A stretch of DNA of 64,000 nt from Lacisediminimonas profundi. GTDB lineage: Bacteria; Pseudomonadota; Gammaproteobacteria; Burkholderiales; Burkholderiaceae_D. The position numbers were made by a program, and so were the translations under genes. The DNA is taken from positions 124,001 to 188,000 of the forward strand of contig NZ_VTTH01000006.1 of the NCBI RefSeq assembly GCF_008831265.1. The letters run 5' to 3'. Under the pieces are notes generated by a model that made no database searches, had not been told where the DNA came from, and saw nothing but the letters and a program-made list of their open reading frames with translations. Each line of letters begins with the position of its first letter. Position 1 is the stretch's first letter. This document shows positions 25,899 through 34,783 of the stretch, in pieces.

Positions 25899-26810
25899 CT
25901 ATCGGTCGAAATCGCCCTCAGCTTCCGGTTGATAAAGCACTTTCCCAATCCGGATATGGCAGGTTCGGTTCGGAATCCGCCAGCTAAATGCATCGCCCTC
26001 CTTGTAGCCCAGTATCGCGGTGCCGATGCCTGAGCAAACCGATAGTTTCCCGGCGCGATCGTCTGCCTCCGCGGGGTAAACCAGCGCGACTTCTACTTCC
26101 TCGTCGTTCACCTGCAGCAAGGCCCGGGAGTTCATCGTGACAACATCCTCGGCCACTTTCCTGGGATCGACGACGATGGCTCGCTCGATCTCATGCTCGA
26201 GCTCGAAAATATCGGAGTCCTGTTCGAGGTCGATCAGATTCCTGAGCCGTGCTTTGTCGATCTCGGTGACGTAGATCTCGCCGAGGTGAACCACAGGGCG
26301 TTCGCGCAAGAGCCGGAGATAGCGCGCCGAGCTCATGACCAGGGACTTCATCGTCGGCGTTTCGCTTTCCGGCAAAAAGCCGCTACGCAGGAAAGCGTTC
26401 AGTGATCGCACGTTCTCCGGGTGGATTTTGGCGATGAGCCTCTCCGCCCGCATCTCGAAGAAGGCGAGCTTCATGCCTTCGCAGATAGCGCTGGCGCCGA
26501 GCTTGCGGCCCCAGTTATCGCGGTCGCCGATGACCAGGACCATCTCGCAGTCCAGACCCATCTTGACGAGACGCACGAAGCCCACTGGCACGTCGTGCTG
26601 ATCGTAGGCCATGAAGAACCTGCCACCCTGGTTGAACAGATGGGTCAAGATCGGCAACTGGACCCGACCGATGACCTGCTCGATCAACCGGGAGACGTGG
26701 CGCGAATCGCTCAGAAAGCGGGTGACATCCTCGTCATCCAGCCAGTCCATCAGCGTCAGCGCGTTTGCCCGGGTGATCTCGGGACACAGGGAAACGAAAG
26801 GTGCGTTCAT
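25899..26810 (-). CDS. Fusion of GNAT acetyltransferase and Rnk-like (GreA C-terminal) domain
   Basis: A 303-residue two-domain protein. Residues about 1-165 form a GNAT N-acetyltransferase (FFMAYDQHDVPVGFVRLVKM, then the acetyl-CoA-binding RDNWGRKLGASAICEGMK, then ENVRSLNAFLRSGF). Residues about 170-303 resemble Rnk, the regulator of nucleoside diphosphate kinase, with a coiled region and a C-terminal FKBP-like GreA/GreB fold (LSVCSGIGTAILGYKEGD, then the WRIPN segment). The Rnk part may bind RNA polymerase. Its start overlaps the stop of the beta-helix gene by ATGA. Such fusions are annotated in other proteobacteria, but the combined function is not known to me. Confidence 0.82.
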   Translation of the reverse strand: MNAPFVSLCPEITRANALTLMDWLDDEDVTRFLSDSRHVSRLIEQVIGRVQLPILTHLFNQGGRFFMAYDQHDVPVGFVRLVKMGLDCEMVLVIGDRDNWGRKLGASAICEGMKLAFFEMRAERLIAKIHPENVRSLNAFLRSGFLPESETPTMKSLVMSSARYLRLLRERPVVHLGEIYVTEIDKARLRNLIDLEQDSDIFELEHEIERAIVVDPRKVAEDVVTMNSRALLQVNDEEVEVALVYPAEADDRAGKLSVCSGIGTAILGYKEGDAFSWRIPNRTCHIRIGKVLYQPEAEGDFDR

Positions 26811-27538
26811 TGATTAATGACTCCTGCAGGGGTTGGGGAAGACAAGGACAAAGCGACGATGGACTTGCCAGAGACGATCCCCCAGGACGCTTCCAGATGC
26901 TCGCTGACATCGATACCCTGATTCACCTCGATGCCCTGCGCAGACCAGACGCTGCCACCGACCTTCAGAGCGCCCCGGACGCGGAGATTGCCCTGGCACT
27001 TCAGGGTGGCGCCGACCGCGACATCACCGCCCACCGTCGTCTGGCCGCCAATCGCGCAATCCGTACCCACCTCGACATCCCAGCCGACGCGCAGGTCGCC
27101 GCCGCAGTCCAAGCGCTCCTCCACCAGCATGTTCCAGTCGGCACGCACATCCCCCTCCACTTGCAGGCAGCCCAGCGAGCGGACATTTCCGGCCGCCCAT
27201 AGGTCTTCGCCAACCTGCAGGGTGCGACCGACCGGAATGCCGGACTCGGCGCGCAAACTGCCGCCGATGCGCAGCACGGTGTCCACATCGATCGGGCCAC
27301 GAGCCAGCAGGCTGCCGGCGAACACCACAGCGTCCGCTTCCAGCGCATCGACTTCAAGCACCGCCTTGGTCGGCCCGAACTGATCCATCAGCCAACTGGC
27401 ATCAGAGATCCGCCCGGCTGCCACGAGCGCGTCGAGCAGGGGCTGGTAGTCAGAGCCTTCCTGAAAATGGCGCATGAACCAGCGGAATCCATCGGCACAG
27501 GGATTTTTCTGCCGGACAAATTGACGCGAGATATCCAT
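26807..27538 (-). CDS. Beta-helix (bactofilin-like repeat) protein of unknown function
   Basis: A 243-residue protein. Residues about 1-55 are a mixed alpha N-domain (DYQPLLDALVAAGRISDASWLMDQFG). Residues about 60-225 consist of short beta repeats rich in VGGD/VEGD/VGW turns (LRIGGSLRAESG, LQVEGDVRADWN, LRVGWDVEVGTD, TVGGDVAVG), suggesting a right- or left-handed beta-helix as in polymer-forming proteins. ATG 27538 is chosen because AAGGAG lies 8 bases upstream. It is translationally coupled to the GNAT-Rnk gene. I do not recognize a function; a scaffold for the partner enzyme is conceivable. Confidence 0.75.
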   Translation of the reverse strand: MDISRQFVRQKNPCADGFRWFMRHFQEGSDYQPLLDALVAAGRISDASWLMDQFGPTKAVLEVDALEADAVVFAGSLLARGPIDVDTVLRIGGSLRAESGIPVGRTLQVGEDLWAAGNVRSLGCLQVEGDVRADWNMLVEERLDCGGDLRVGWDVEVGTDCAIGGQTTVGGDVAVGATLKCQGNLRVRGALKVGGSVWSAQGIEVNQGIDVSEHLEASWGIVSGKSIVALSLSSPTPAGVINQ

Positions 27539-27543
27539 CGCTC

Positions 27544-27729
27544 TCACTCCTTATTCGACCGATTGATCACGGGGGAGGCGGCATCGTCCGGCAAGTGGAC
27601 TACCCGGAACCACAGACTAATTGCTGCAGCAGCTGCAGCAATGCGCCGTGTCGGGCAGCGGGCGCGCGCCAGGTGGTTGAGGTTGTAGGCTCCCGGTGGC
27701 GGCCAGATGCTGCGGTTATGGACGTTCAT
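27544..27729 (-). CDS. Small hypothetical protein, first gene of beta-helix/GNAT operon
   Basis: A 61-codon ORF from ATG 27729 with AGGAG at ideal spacing. It ends 5 bases before the start of the beta-helix gene, so that gene's ribosome binding site lies in its last codons. The sequence starts MNVHNRSIWPPPGAYNLNHL, has a basic stretch RARCPTRR, then a short hydrophobic Ala-rich segment (IAAAAAAISLWF) that could be a weak membrane helix. No family is recognized. The support is start-site quality and operon spacing; without homologues it could still be a leader. Confidence 0.45.
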   Translation of the reverse strand: MNVHNRSIWPPPGAYNLNHLARARCPTRRIAAAAAAISLWFRVVHLPDDAASPVINRSNKE

Positions 27730-27755
27730 AAAACTCCTGGATGGCAAGTATTAGC

Positions 27756-27773
27756 CCGCACCAGATGGTGCGG
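27756..27773. promoter_or_regulatory. 18-bp perfect palindrome upstream of the small-ORF operon
   Basis: CCGCACCAGATGGTGCGG is fully symmetric and lies 27 bp upstream of ATG 27729. It could be a repressor operator or, as RNA, a stem in the 5' leader. Confidence 0.45.
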
Positions 27774-28341
27774 TAACGGAATCGCGCTGCCGCCGCTGGC
27801 AATCGCTAAAGGATCAGGCGAATGGACGCGGCGTGCGGTAAGCACAATGACGATGTGAAGCAGGGAAATATGGCGAGTTCTGAAAGGGCGGCACCGACAA
27901 CGGTCAGCCGCCAGCTCGCTTCAGTGAGCCCGGCGATAGTTTTATTGCGCTATTGGGGGAAAGCGTATCGCCGGGCCTAGGAATCTGCGGTAATCGAGCA
28001 GACTCCTGAGCGCTCCGAGTGAAGCGACGCGGCACCACCCCTCTTCGCGGCAGCACAGGGCGCGAAGACGATTGGGGCGGAGAGCGGGAAATCAGCCATG
28101 GGAGAACTATAACTCGTCGCCAGAAACAGTGTCAAATCGACCCGCTGGGCAAGGAGCTAATGCAATCAATTGTCACTTGAAGAAACAACATCGTTCAGCA
28201 CAACGACAATGCATCGGACCTATCTCTAGGAGATTTAAAATCGTTCATCAACTCCATATTAAGTTACATGGATTTCATCATTTCCGCTTGTAACTCTCCA
28301 CGCGTGGCACCGAAGTAGTCGATATGGGAAGGAGAGTCAGC

Positions 28342-28383
28342 ATGAAGTGCTCGATGCGCCAAGAACTGCGGCGTTCATGGTGA
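28342..28383 (+). other. Possible 13-codon leader peptide
   Basis: GGAAGGAGAG lies before ATG 28342, and the frame encodes MKCSMRQELRRSW then TGA. A hairpin follows 62 bp later. Only the ribosome binding site supports it. Confidence 0.25.
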
Positions 28384-28445
28384 AAGGAAGCATAACAATC
28401 CAGTGCTCAGATTTGAATGCTTTGGGGAGCCAAGTTTGTATGAAT

Positions 28446-28468
28446 GTGGGCACCATTGCGGTGCCCAC
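28446..28468 (+). terminator. Perfect hairpin, possible terminator or attenuator
   Basis: GTGGGCACC and GGTGCCCAC flank a 5-nt loop, followed by ATTGCTTTT. The stem is strong; the T tract is short and 5 bases away. Confidence 0.4.
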
Positions 28469-28897
28469 ATTGCTTTTAGCACCGCACCTATCCAGCGATT
28501 TTGCGTCCGGCAATTTTCAGAGTGTGTTCCGGCCGTCCGGACGCCGAGCAGCTACTAGCGCACAGTCGCGCCAGAAAAATGCCGCGCCGTTGTGTTACCT
28601 GCAAGCAAGTAGTATTGTCCATATCCGTAAATCCCCTGTTACGTGAACGAGGCTAGCTAGGTAAGCCTTGTATCGCTAGGCATTCGTCGATCTAGTCCGC
28701 CACTTCCATCAAACTGGTGATCTCAAAGAGAAGGATTGGAGTATTCCTGAATACGGCTCGACTTAGATCGCACTACGGGTGCGACGCTGTCGCTCCCGCA
28801 GATTCGACCTTCACCACGGCCCCGCTCCCCCAAAGTCGTTGCGACGGGGTGTTAAACAATTTATCCTGACGCGGTCTCCACCTTTGCGAAGGGCGGA

Positions 28898-29809
28898 ATG
28901 CGTCGGCGCATCCCCAGCTTGAATTCCCTGCTTGCCTTTGAGGCCGCTGCGCGGCATCAGAGCATTACGCTTGCGTCGGACGAACTCGCGCTCACGGAGA
29001 GCGCGGTGTCCCGGCAAATTTCAATACTGGAAGAACAGCTGGGTGTGCGGCTGTTCAATCGGGTCCGGAAGCGATTGTCATTGACCGGCGCCGGCGTGGC
29101 GTATGCCCGTGACGTCGGCATTGCCCTTGAGCGCCTGGAACGCGATACGCGCGAAGTGATGGCCACGGAAGGTGCCGCCACCACCCTCGAAATCGCGGTG
29201 CTTCCTACTGTCGGCTCCCTCTGGTTGATTCCAAGATTGTCGTCTTTTTATCAGGCTCATCCGAACCTGACGATAAGCCTGAGCTCACGCAGCAAGCGAT
29301 TCCTTTTCAGCGAGTCGCATCTGGACGGGGCACTTTGCTTCCTGAACTCGACCTGGCCTGGCGCCATTTCGGATTTCCTGTTCGATGAAGTATTGGTTCC
29401 CGTCGCGAGCCCGCAGCTGGCACAGGCCATGGAGACTCTTGCACCGGACGATCTTCCGAATCATCGTTTGTTGCACCTGATGTCGCGGCCCGATGCGTGG
29501 AATGACTGGGCAGCCGCAGCCGGGCAAAGCGCACCGAACTACATGAAGGGCCCGCAATTCGAAGTACAGTCGATGCTGATCAGCGCAGCGTCTTGCGGAC
29601 AGGGCGTGGCATTGCTGCCCACATTCCTGATCGAAAGCCAGCTCCAGTCCGGGTCGCTCAAGGTCCTGTCGACGACCACCATCCAGACGCAAGGCGCCTA
29701 CTATTTTTCGTTCCCGGAGGACAAGGCGGAAGAGCCTGCATTGCAGGCCTTCCGGCAATGGCTCCAGGAGCAGACCCGCCTCTTCCGAGAAAAGTCTGCC
29801 CCTGGCTGA
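28898..29809 (+). CDS. LysR-family regulator, GcvA-like
   Basis: A 303-residue LysR protein. The HTH at residues about 5-65 reads LNSLLAFEAAARHQSITLAS, then ALTESAVSRQISILEEQLG. The effector domain follows (ISLSSRSKRFLFSE, then the DGALCFLN stretch). The N-terminal pattern is that of the GcvA/AmpR subgroup. It is convergent with the FAD monooxygenase gene (27 bp between stops) rather than divergent, so its target is uncertain. A GAAGGGCGG-type Shine-Dalgarno lies just before ATG 28898. Confidence 0.9.
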   Translation: MRRRIPSLNSLLAFEAAARHQSITLASDELALTESAVSRQISILEEQLGVRLFNRVRKRLSLTGAGVAYARDVGIALERLERDTREVMATEGAATTLEIAVLPTVGSLWLIPRLSSFYQAHPNLTISLSSRSKRFLFSESHLDGALCFLNSTWPGAISDFLFDEVLVPVASPQLAQAMETLAPDDLPNHRLLHLMSRPDAWNDWAAAAGQSAPNYMKGPQFEVQSMLISAASCGQGVALLPTFLIESQLQSGSLKVLSTTTIQTQGAYYFSFPEDKAEEPALQAFRQWLQEQTRLFREKSAPG

Positions 29810-29836
29810 CGCCCCGCCCGAACTCTTGCCGGCCCC

Positions 29837-31033
29837 TTAGAGGCTTGCGGCTCGATCCAGGCTTTCGATCATTGAAATGCGGCGCAAAAGGGCGCGGCCC
29901 TTCTCTTTATCAGTCATCGCTTCCCGGATCTCTTTCTTGAACGCCTCCCGATCCTCCTCGGTCTTGGCTTCCAGGTTGCGTTTGTTCTTGATGGTTCCTA
30001 CCTGGATTGCGTCCATGGTCACCGCCCGGCGTTGACGATCGTAGGCATCCAGGGTGCCGGACGGCTGGGCGCCCTGGATTACAGGGCCCAGCAGCGCTGT
30101 CAGGTTCAGGGCATCGTGAATGCCGCCATTCATGCCCATTCCGCCCAGGGGATTGTTGATATGGGCTGCATCGCCGGCAAGGAATGTACGGCCCTTGCGG
30201 AAATTCCCGGCCACCCGCTGGTGAACGCGGTACAAGGTGACGTGCTCGATCGGAACGTTCTCGACGCCGGGCAAGGCGCGCGCCACGGAGTTGCGGGCGA
30301 ACGCATCGCTGGTGGCAAGCTCATCGCTCACATCTGCGGCGACCGGAGTCATGATCCGCCATGCGCCGATGATCTTGAGGAAGAAGTGCCAACGATCGGG
30401 ATCTGCCCAATAGCTGACAGAAGTGACGTCAGGGTGTACCGAATAGACGTCAAACGGCGTGGTGACAACCAGGAAGCGCTCCGGCCAGGTGAAGCCCGTG
30501 AACTCGATATCCTGGGCGCGGCGGACAATGCTGTTGGCGCCGTCCGCACCAATCAGCCAATCGCATCGGAGCGTCTCGTTTGCTGCGCCGCCAAGGTCGA
30601 TCTCGACACCGTCGTCATCCTGGCGGATGGCCGTCACTTCACTATCAAACCGGATCTCGAACAGCGGGTGGTCCTTGAGCGCGTCCAGGATGATACGCGT
30701 GAGCTTGAATTGCTCCGCCTGGAGACGATACGGATGCCGGGTGAGATCGGAAATGTCGGCAAAGTCGAACGTGCCCAATTCGCCATCGATCATGCTCCCG
30801 TATTGCACCTTGGGAGCGATCAGGCCTTCGGAGATCAGCGTCTTGGCGAATCCGAGATCATCCAGCATGTCGAGCGTGGAAGGATGAAAGGTCGAGGCGC
30901 GCGACTCCAGACTCAATGTGGCGTTCTTCTCAAGCACCAGGACTGGAATGCCCTGGCGAACCAGATCGGCGGCCGCGCTCATGCCTACGGGTCCAGCGCC
31001 GGCGACGATGACGGGACGGGAATTGCTTTTCAT
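29837..31033 (-). CDS. FAD-dependent aromatic monooxygenase (PobA/MhpA-type fold)
   Basis: A 398-residue group A flavoprotein hydroxylase. The dinucleotide motif is VAGAGPVGMSAAADL (residues about 9-22), DG is in LIGADGANSIVRR (about 165), and the FAD ribityl motif is FLAGDAAHINNPLGGMGMN (about 300). It hydroxylates a phenolic or aromatic acid using NAD(P)H and O2; the substrate is not deducible. The start at ATG 31033 is set by AGGAGATTC upstream. It lies 259 bp downstream of livF on the same strand and may be the last gene of the salicylate/Liv transcript. Confidence 0.87.
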   Translation of the reverse strand: MKSNSRPVIVAGAGPVGMSAAADLVRQGIPVLVLEKNATLSLESRASTFHPSTLDMLDDLGFAKTLISEGLIAPKVQYGSMIDGELGTFDFADISDLTRHPYRLQAEQFKLTRIILDALKDHPLFEIRFDSEVTAIRQDDDGVEIDLGGAANETLRCDWLIGADGANSIVRRAQDIEFTGFTWPERFLVVTTPFDVYSVHPDVTSVSYWADPDRWHFFLKIIGAWRIMTPVAADVSDELATSDAFARNSVARALPGVENVPIEHVTLYRVHQRVAGNFRKGRTFLAGDAAHINNPLGGMGMNGGIHDALNLTALLGPVIQGAQPSGTLDAYDRQRRAVTMDAIQVGTIKNKRNLEAKTEEDREAFKKEIREAMTDKEKGRALLRRISMIESLDRAASL

Positions 31034-31292
31034 TGAATCTCCTGTTGATTGACAGCTCTGGTGAGCTCTGCGCCATGGACACCCGGCAGCGTGTCGGCAA
31101 TCATATTTGTCAAAGCAAGGAGATGGCAAATGACGATTCGAGAACAGGTCTTGAGTTTTTTTGCAGTTGCGGCCCGGGCCGGCCCCATCTGGTGTTGGCA
31201 CCAGCACCGATCAATGATCCGGATGACGGCAATTCATGCAGCCTGAAGACAGCGAATCCAGCTTCACCATTTGTCGCCTGCTTGCCGCGAAC

Positions 31293-32021
31293 CTAGACCC
31301 CTACATATTGATGAATGACGTGTTCCTCGGTGCGCAGGTCGTCGGAACTGCCTTGCCATACCACTTTCCCCTTCTCCAGCACATAGTGGCGGTCGGCCAG
31401 GTTGAGCACGGCGCGGATGTTTTTATCGATGATAATCTGCGACAGGCCTTCCCGCTTCAATTCGGTCAAAGCATTCCAGATCTCCGCGCGGATCAGCGGC
31501 GCCAGTCCCTCGGTCGCCTCGTCAAGCACCAGTAATTGCGGATTGGTCATGAGTGCGCGCCCGATAGCCAGCATCTGCTGCTCGCCGCCGGACAGTTGCC
31601 ACCCCAAGTTGGTGCGCCGCTCGCGCAGCCGCGGGAAAAATTTGTAGACGCGGTCCAGTGTCCATTCCTGCAGGCTGTAATCACCGTCGCCACCGGTGCG
31701 CGCTTTCCGTGCCGTGGCGACCAGGTTCTCTTCCACCGAAAGATTCGGGAATACCTGACGTCCTTCCGGCACCAGCCCCAGGCCGAGCCGCGCGATGCTG
31801 TACGAGGGCATCCCGTTAATCGACTTGCCAGTGAATTCAATGTTACCGGACGTCGCCGGCAACAAACCGAACAGGCACTTGATGGTCGTGGAACGCCCCA
31901 TGCCGTTGCGACCAAGCAGCGTGACGACTTCCCCCCGATTCACATCAAACGACACGCCGAACAGCGCCTGCGCGTGCCCATAGGACGCCTGCAGATCCCG
32001 GACTTTCAACAATGCATTCAT
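31293..32021 (-). CDS. livF: ABC transporter ATP-binding protein, LivF type
   Basis: A 242-residue ATPase. Walker A reads LLGRNGMGRSTT, with Arg in place of the invariant Lys; the codon is CGT. Signature LSGGEQQMLAIGRAL and Walker B LLVLDEATEGLAP are intact. LivF proteins end near residue 235-245, as here. It pairs with LivG in a branched-chain-type importer, probably for an aromatic acid given the genes around it. It is the fifth gene of the receptor-H-M-G-F set. A Lys-to-Arg Walker A occurs in some relatives as I recall, so activity is not excluded. Confidence 0.92.
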   Translation of the reverse strand: MNALLKVRDLQASYGHAQALFGVSFDVNRGEVVTLLGRNGMGRSTTIKCLFGLLPATSGNIEFTGKSINGMPSYSIARLGLGLVPEGRQVFPNLSVEENLVATARKARTGGDGDYSLQEWTLDRVYKFFPRLRERRTNLGWQLSGGEQQMLAIGRALMTNPQLLVLDEATEGLAPLIRAEIWNALTELKREGLSQIIIDKNIRAVLNLADRHYVLEKGKVVWQGSSDDLRTEEHVIHQYVGV

Positions 32022-32045
32022 TCTTTTCGTCTCCTGGGCGCTTCT

Positions 32046-32798
32046 CTATGCTTCTTCTTCGCCGAGATACACCGCCCTGACTTCCGCATGGTTCCTGATT
32101 TCATCGGGAGTGCCAGTAAACAATACGCTGCCATAGACCAGCACCGTAACGCGGTCAGCCAAGGCGAATACTGCATCCATGTCGTGTTCGATGAGCAGGA
32201 TCGAATAGCTGCCTTTCAGTCGCTGCAGCAGCGACACCACGGCGCTCGACTCCTGCACGCTCATGCCTGCCATCGGCTCGTCGAGCAGCAGGAATTTCGG
32301 CTGCGCCGCCAGGGCCATGGCCAGCTCCAGTTGGCGCCGTTCACCGTAGCCCAGGTCGGCGGCCGGCACTTCGCTGCGGTCCGCCAGGCCTGCGGCCTGC
32401 AGCGCGTCCTCGGCAGCATCGTCCAGCCCGCGGCGCTTGAGCATTGGCTGCCAGAACCGGAAGGCGTGTTCCTTGGCCCCCATTGCGGCGAGCACGATGT
32501 TTTCACGCACCGTGAATTCCTCGAAGATGGAGGTGATCTGGTAAGAACGCAGCAGCCCCAGGCGCGCGCGCTGATGGATGGGCAACGCCGTCACATCGGC
32601 GCCGGCGAACAGCACCCTGCCTTCATCGGATGGAAGCTCACCCGACAGCTGGTTGATGAGCGTCGTCTTGCCGGCCCCGTTGGGGCCAATAATGGCGTGC
32701 AATTCCCCTGGCCTGATGTCGATCGAGACATGGTCGGTGACCAGGATCCCGCCATAGCGCTTGATCAGCGCCTCGGTACGCAGTGCACTTGCAGTCAT
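32046..32798 (-). CDS. livG: ABC transporter ATP-binding protein, LivG type
   Basis: A 250-residue ATPase with canonical Walker A GPNGAGKTTLINQL (about residue 38), signature YGERRQLELAMAL (about 150) and Walker B FLLLDEPMAGMS (about 172). It is the longer ATPase of the Liv pair. Its start overlaps the livM stop by ATGA, and it lies 24 bp upstream of livF. Confidence 0.94.
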   Translation of the reverse strand: MTASALRTEALIKRYGGILVTDHVSIDIRPGELHAIIGPNGAGKTTLINQLSGELPSDEGRVLFAGADVTALPIHQRARLGLLRSYQITSIFEEFTVRENIVLAAMGAKEHAFRFWQPMLKRRGLDDAAEDALQAAGLADRSEVPAADLGYGERRQLELAMALAAQPKFLLLDEPMAGMSVQESSAVVSLLQRLKGSYSILLIEHDMDAVFALADRVTVLVYGSVLFTGTPDEIRNHAEVRAVYLGEEEA

Positions 32799-33844
32799 GG
32801 CATCTCTCCTGCCTTCATTGACAGCGGACCGCTGTCCGCCAGCGCGGCTGCCTTGCCTGCTGCCTTGGCTTTTGCATTGCCCAGTTCGAGCTGGCTGTCG
32901 AATTTCTCCAGCAGCCCCAGAATTCCTGTCTTGCCAAGCAGTGCCACGAGGAGAATGATCGGACCGAAAATCGCCAACCAGTATTCAGTCACGGCTTTGA
33001 GGACTTCTTCCATTCCGAGGAAGGCAATCGCACCCAGCAGCGGCCCGAATACGGAGCCTATGCCGCCCAGGACCACCATCACGATCAGGTCGCCGGAAAT
33101 AATCCAGGACAACGTGGTCGGAGAGGCGAACGCATTGAGGTTGGCGAGCAGCATGCCGGCGATGCCGCACAGCACCGCCGACAGCACATAGGCTGACAGC
33201 TGGTAGCGCCGCCCTGGAAAACCGATCGCATTGATGCGGGCCGGGTTCTGCCGCGCGCCACGCAACACCATGCCGAACGGAGAGATCCGCAGGCGCGCCA
33301 TCCACCACGTCGCCAGTACCAGGATGACGAGTCCGACTGCATAGAGAGTATTGGGGCTTCCCAGGTCCAGCCCGAGCAACTTGCTTGTGGACGAAATGGT
33401 AGTGCCATCGTCACCGCCGTATTGCTTCAGGCTCATGAAAACGAAGTAGCCCATTTGCGCGAAAGCCAAGGTAATCATGATGAAGGCGATTCCCGAGGTG
33501 CGCAGGCTGATGGCGCCGGTGAGCAGGCCGACCAGGCCGCAACTGGCGATGCACACCAGCAGGTGGACCCAGCCGTTGTCGATTCCGTGGAACGCCGGAA
33601 TGGCGACGCTGTAGGCGCCCAGTCCGAAGAACAGCGCATGCCCCAGGCTGACCAGGCCGCCGTAGCCCAAAGCCAGGTTCAGTGCGGTGGCGGCAATCGC
33701 ATAGATGATGATGCGGGCAAAGAAAGTGACATAGAACGGCTGTTCCATGAAATGGGCCACGAAGGGCACTGCCGCCAGGACGGCGAGGAACAGCAGTGGC
33801 ACCAGCACGCTGGTCCTGGCCAAGGACTTTTTGGACAACATCAA
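32795..33844 (-). CDS. livM: ABC transporter permease, LivM type
   Basis: A 349-residue inner-membrane protein with about nine hydrophobic segments, including GYGGLVSLGHALFFGLGAYS near residue 60 and GGIGSVFGPLLGAIAFLGME near 260, both characteristic of LivM. The C-terminus extends about 40 residues with an Ala/Lys-rich tail. Its start overlaps the livH stop and its stop overlaps the livG start. Confidence 0.94.
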   Translation of the reverse strand: MMLSKKSLARTSVLVPLLFLAVLAAVPFVAHFMEQPFYVTFFARIIIYAIAATALNLALGYGGLVSLGHALFFGLGAYSVAIPAFHGIDNGWVHLLVCIASCGLVGLLTGAISLRTSGIAFIMITLAFAQMGYFVFMSLKQYGGDDGTTISSTSKLLGLDLGSPNTLYAVGLVILVLATWWMARLRISPFGMVLRGARQNPARINAIGFPGRRYQLSAYVLSAVLCGIAGMLLANLNAFASPTTLSWIISGDLIVMVVLGGIGSVFGPLLGAIAFLGMEEVLKAVTEYWLAIFGPIILLVALLGKTGILGLLEKFDSQLELGNAKAKAAGKAAALADSGPLSMKAGEMP

Positions 33845-34761
33845 CTTCTCCTTGCGGGGAACAGGCCTTGCGGCCTGACTGCGAGCACTACTGCCATCAA
33901 TACATAGACCAGCATCGATGCCAGCGCCGGTCCGGCCGCGTTGGCGACCTCGCGGCTCATCATCTCGCGCAGCAGCATGGGCAGGAATGCGCGGCCCATG
34001 GTGTCGGCGATACCGACGATCAGCGCGGCGTAGAACGCTCCGCTGACCGAGCCGATTCCGCCAATCACGATCACCACCAGCGCAGTGATCAGGACCGGCT
34101 CACCCATGCCTGACTGGATGGACAGGATAGGTCCGGCCATGACGCCGGCCAGGCCTGCGAGTCCGGCGCCCAGTGCGAACAGCAGCGCATTCAGGAACTT
34201 GATGTTGACGCCGAGGGCACCGACCATTTTCGGGTTGACCGAACCAGCGCGTATCAACATGCCTAGGCGCGTCTTGTGCATCAGCAGGTGCGCGCCGATG
34301 GCGACCGCCAGTCCGACGACGATGATGGCGAAGCGGTAAGCCGGATAGCTGATGCCGAACAGGTCAACGGTGCTTTCCAGGGATACCGGGACGGGAAGGA
34401 AATAGGGCTGGGGTCCCCAGACGATCCGCGTTATTTCATTAAAGAACAGCATCATGCCGAAGGTCGCCAGCACATGGTCCAGGTGGTCACGGCTGTACAG
34501 GCGCGATACCGCGAGCCTCTCCAGCAGGAACCCAAGCACAATGCAGCCGGCGACCGCCGCGACAACCGCGACCGGGAACGAACCACTGAGATTGAATGCG
34601 GTAGCCGCGAAATAGGCGCCCATCATGTACAGCGAGCCGTGCGCAAGATTCACAAAGCTCATGATGCCGAACACCAGGGTCAGCCCCGCCGCCAGCAGGA
34701 ACAGCAAGACGCCGAACTGCAGTCCGTTCAACAACTGTGGAAGTACCAGGCTCAAGGCCAT
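33841..34761 (-). CDS. livH: ABC transporter permease, LivH type
   Basis: A 306-residue integral membrane protein starting MALSLVLPQLLNGLQFGVLL, with MSFVNLAHGSLYMMGAYFA near residue 33 and GGIGSVSGAFYAALIVGIAD near 235, the LivH pattern. It forms the translocation channel with LivM. It lies 22 bp after the receptor gene on the minus strand. Confidence 0.94.
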   Translation of the reverse strand: MALSLVLPQLLNGLQFGVLLFLLAAGLTLVFGIMSFVNLAHGSLYMMGAYFAATAFNLSGSFPVAVVAAVAGCIVLGFLLERLAVSRLYSRDHLDHVLATFGMMLFFNEITRIVWGPQPYFLPVPVSLESTVDLFGISYPAYRFAIIVVGLAVAIGAHLLMHKTRLGMLIRAGSVNPKMVGALGVNIKFLNALLFALGAGLAGLAGVMAGPILSIQSGMGEPVLITALVVIVIGGIGSVSGAFYAALIVGIADTMGRAFLPMLLREMMSREVANAAGPALASMLVYVLMAVVLAVRPQGLFPARRS

Positions 34762-34783
34762 GATCTGCTCCTCATTTCTCTCG

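Larger units (their letters stand above)
27774..28897. other. Long stretch without a recognizable gene
   Basis: About 1.1 kb with only short, unconvincing frames on either strand. Two details stand out: a 13-codon ORF with a good ribosome binding site at 28342-28383 and a perfect hairpin at 28446-28468. The rest may be decayed DNA or the regulatory region of the LysR gene at 28898. Confidence 0.5.

Noticed and set aside
25657-25932. 91-codon plus frame between the UDG-like and GNAT genes
   Set aside because: Overlaps the end of the GNAT-Rnk gene and runs through a hairpin; no motif or ribosome binding site.
31536-33191. 551-codon plus-strand frame across livF, livG and livM
   Set aside because: It spans three well-supported minus genes and contains no recognizable domain.
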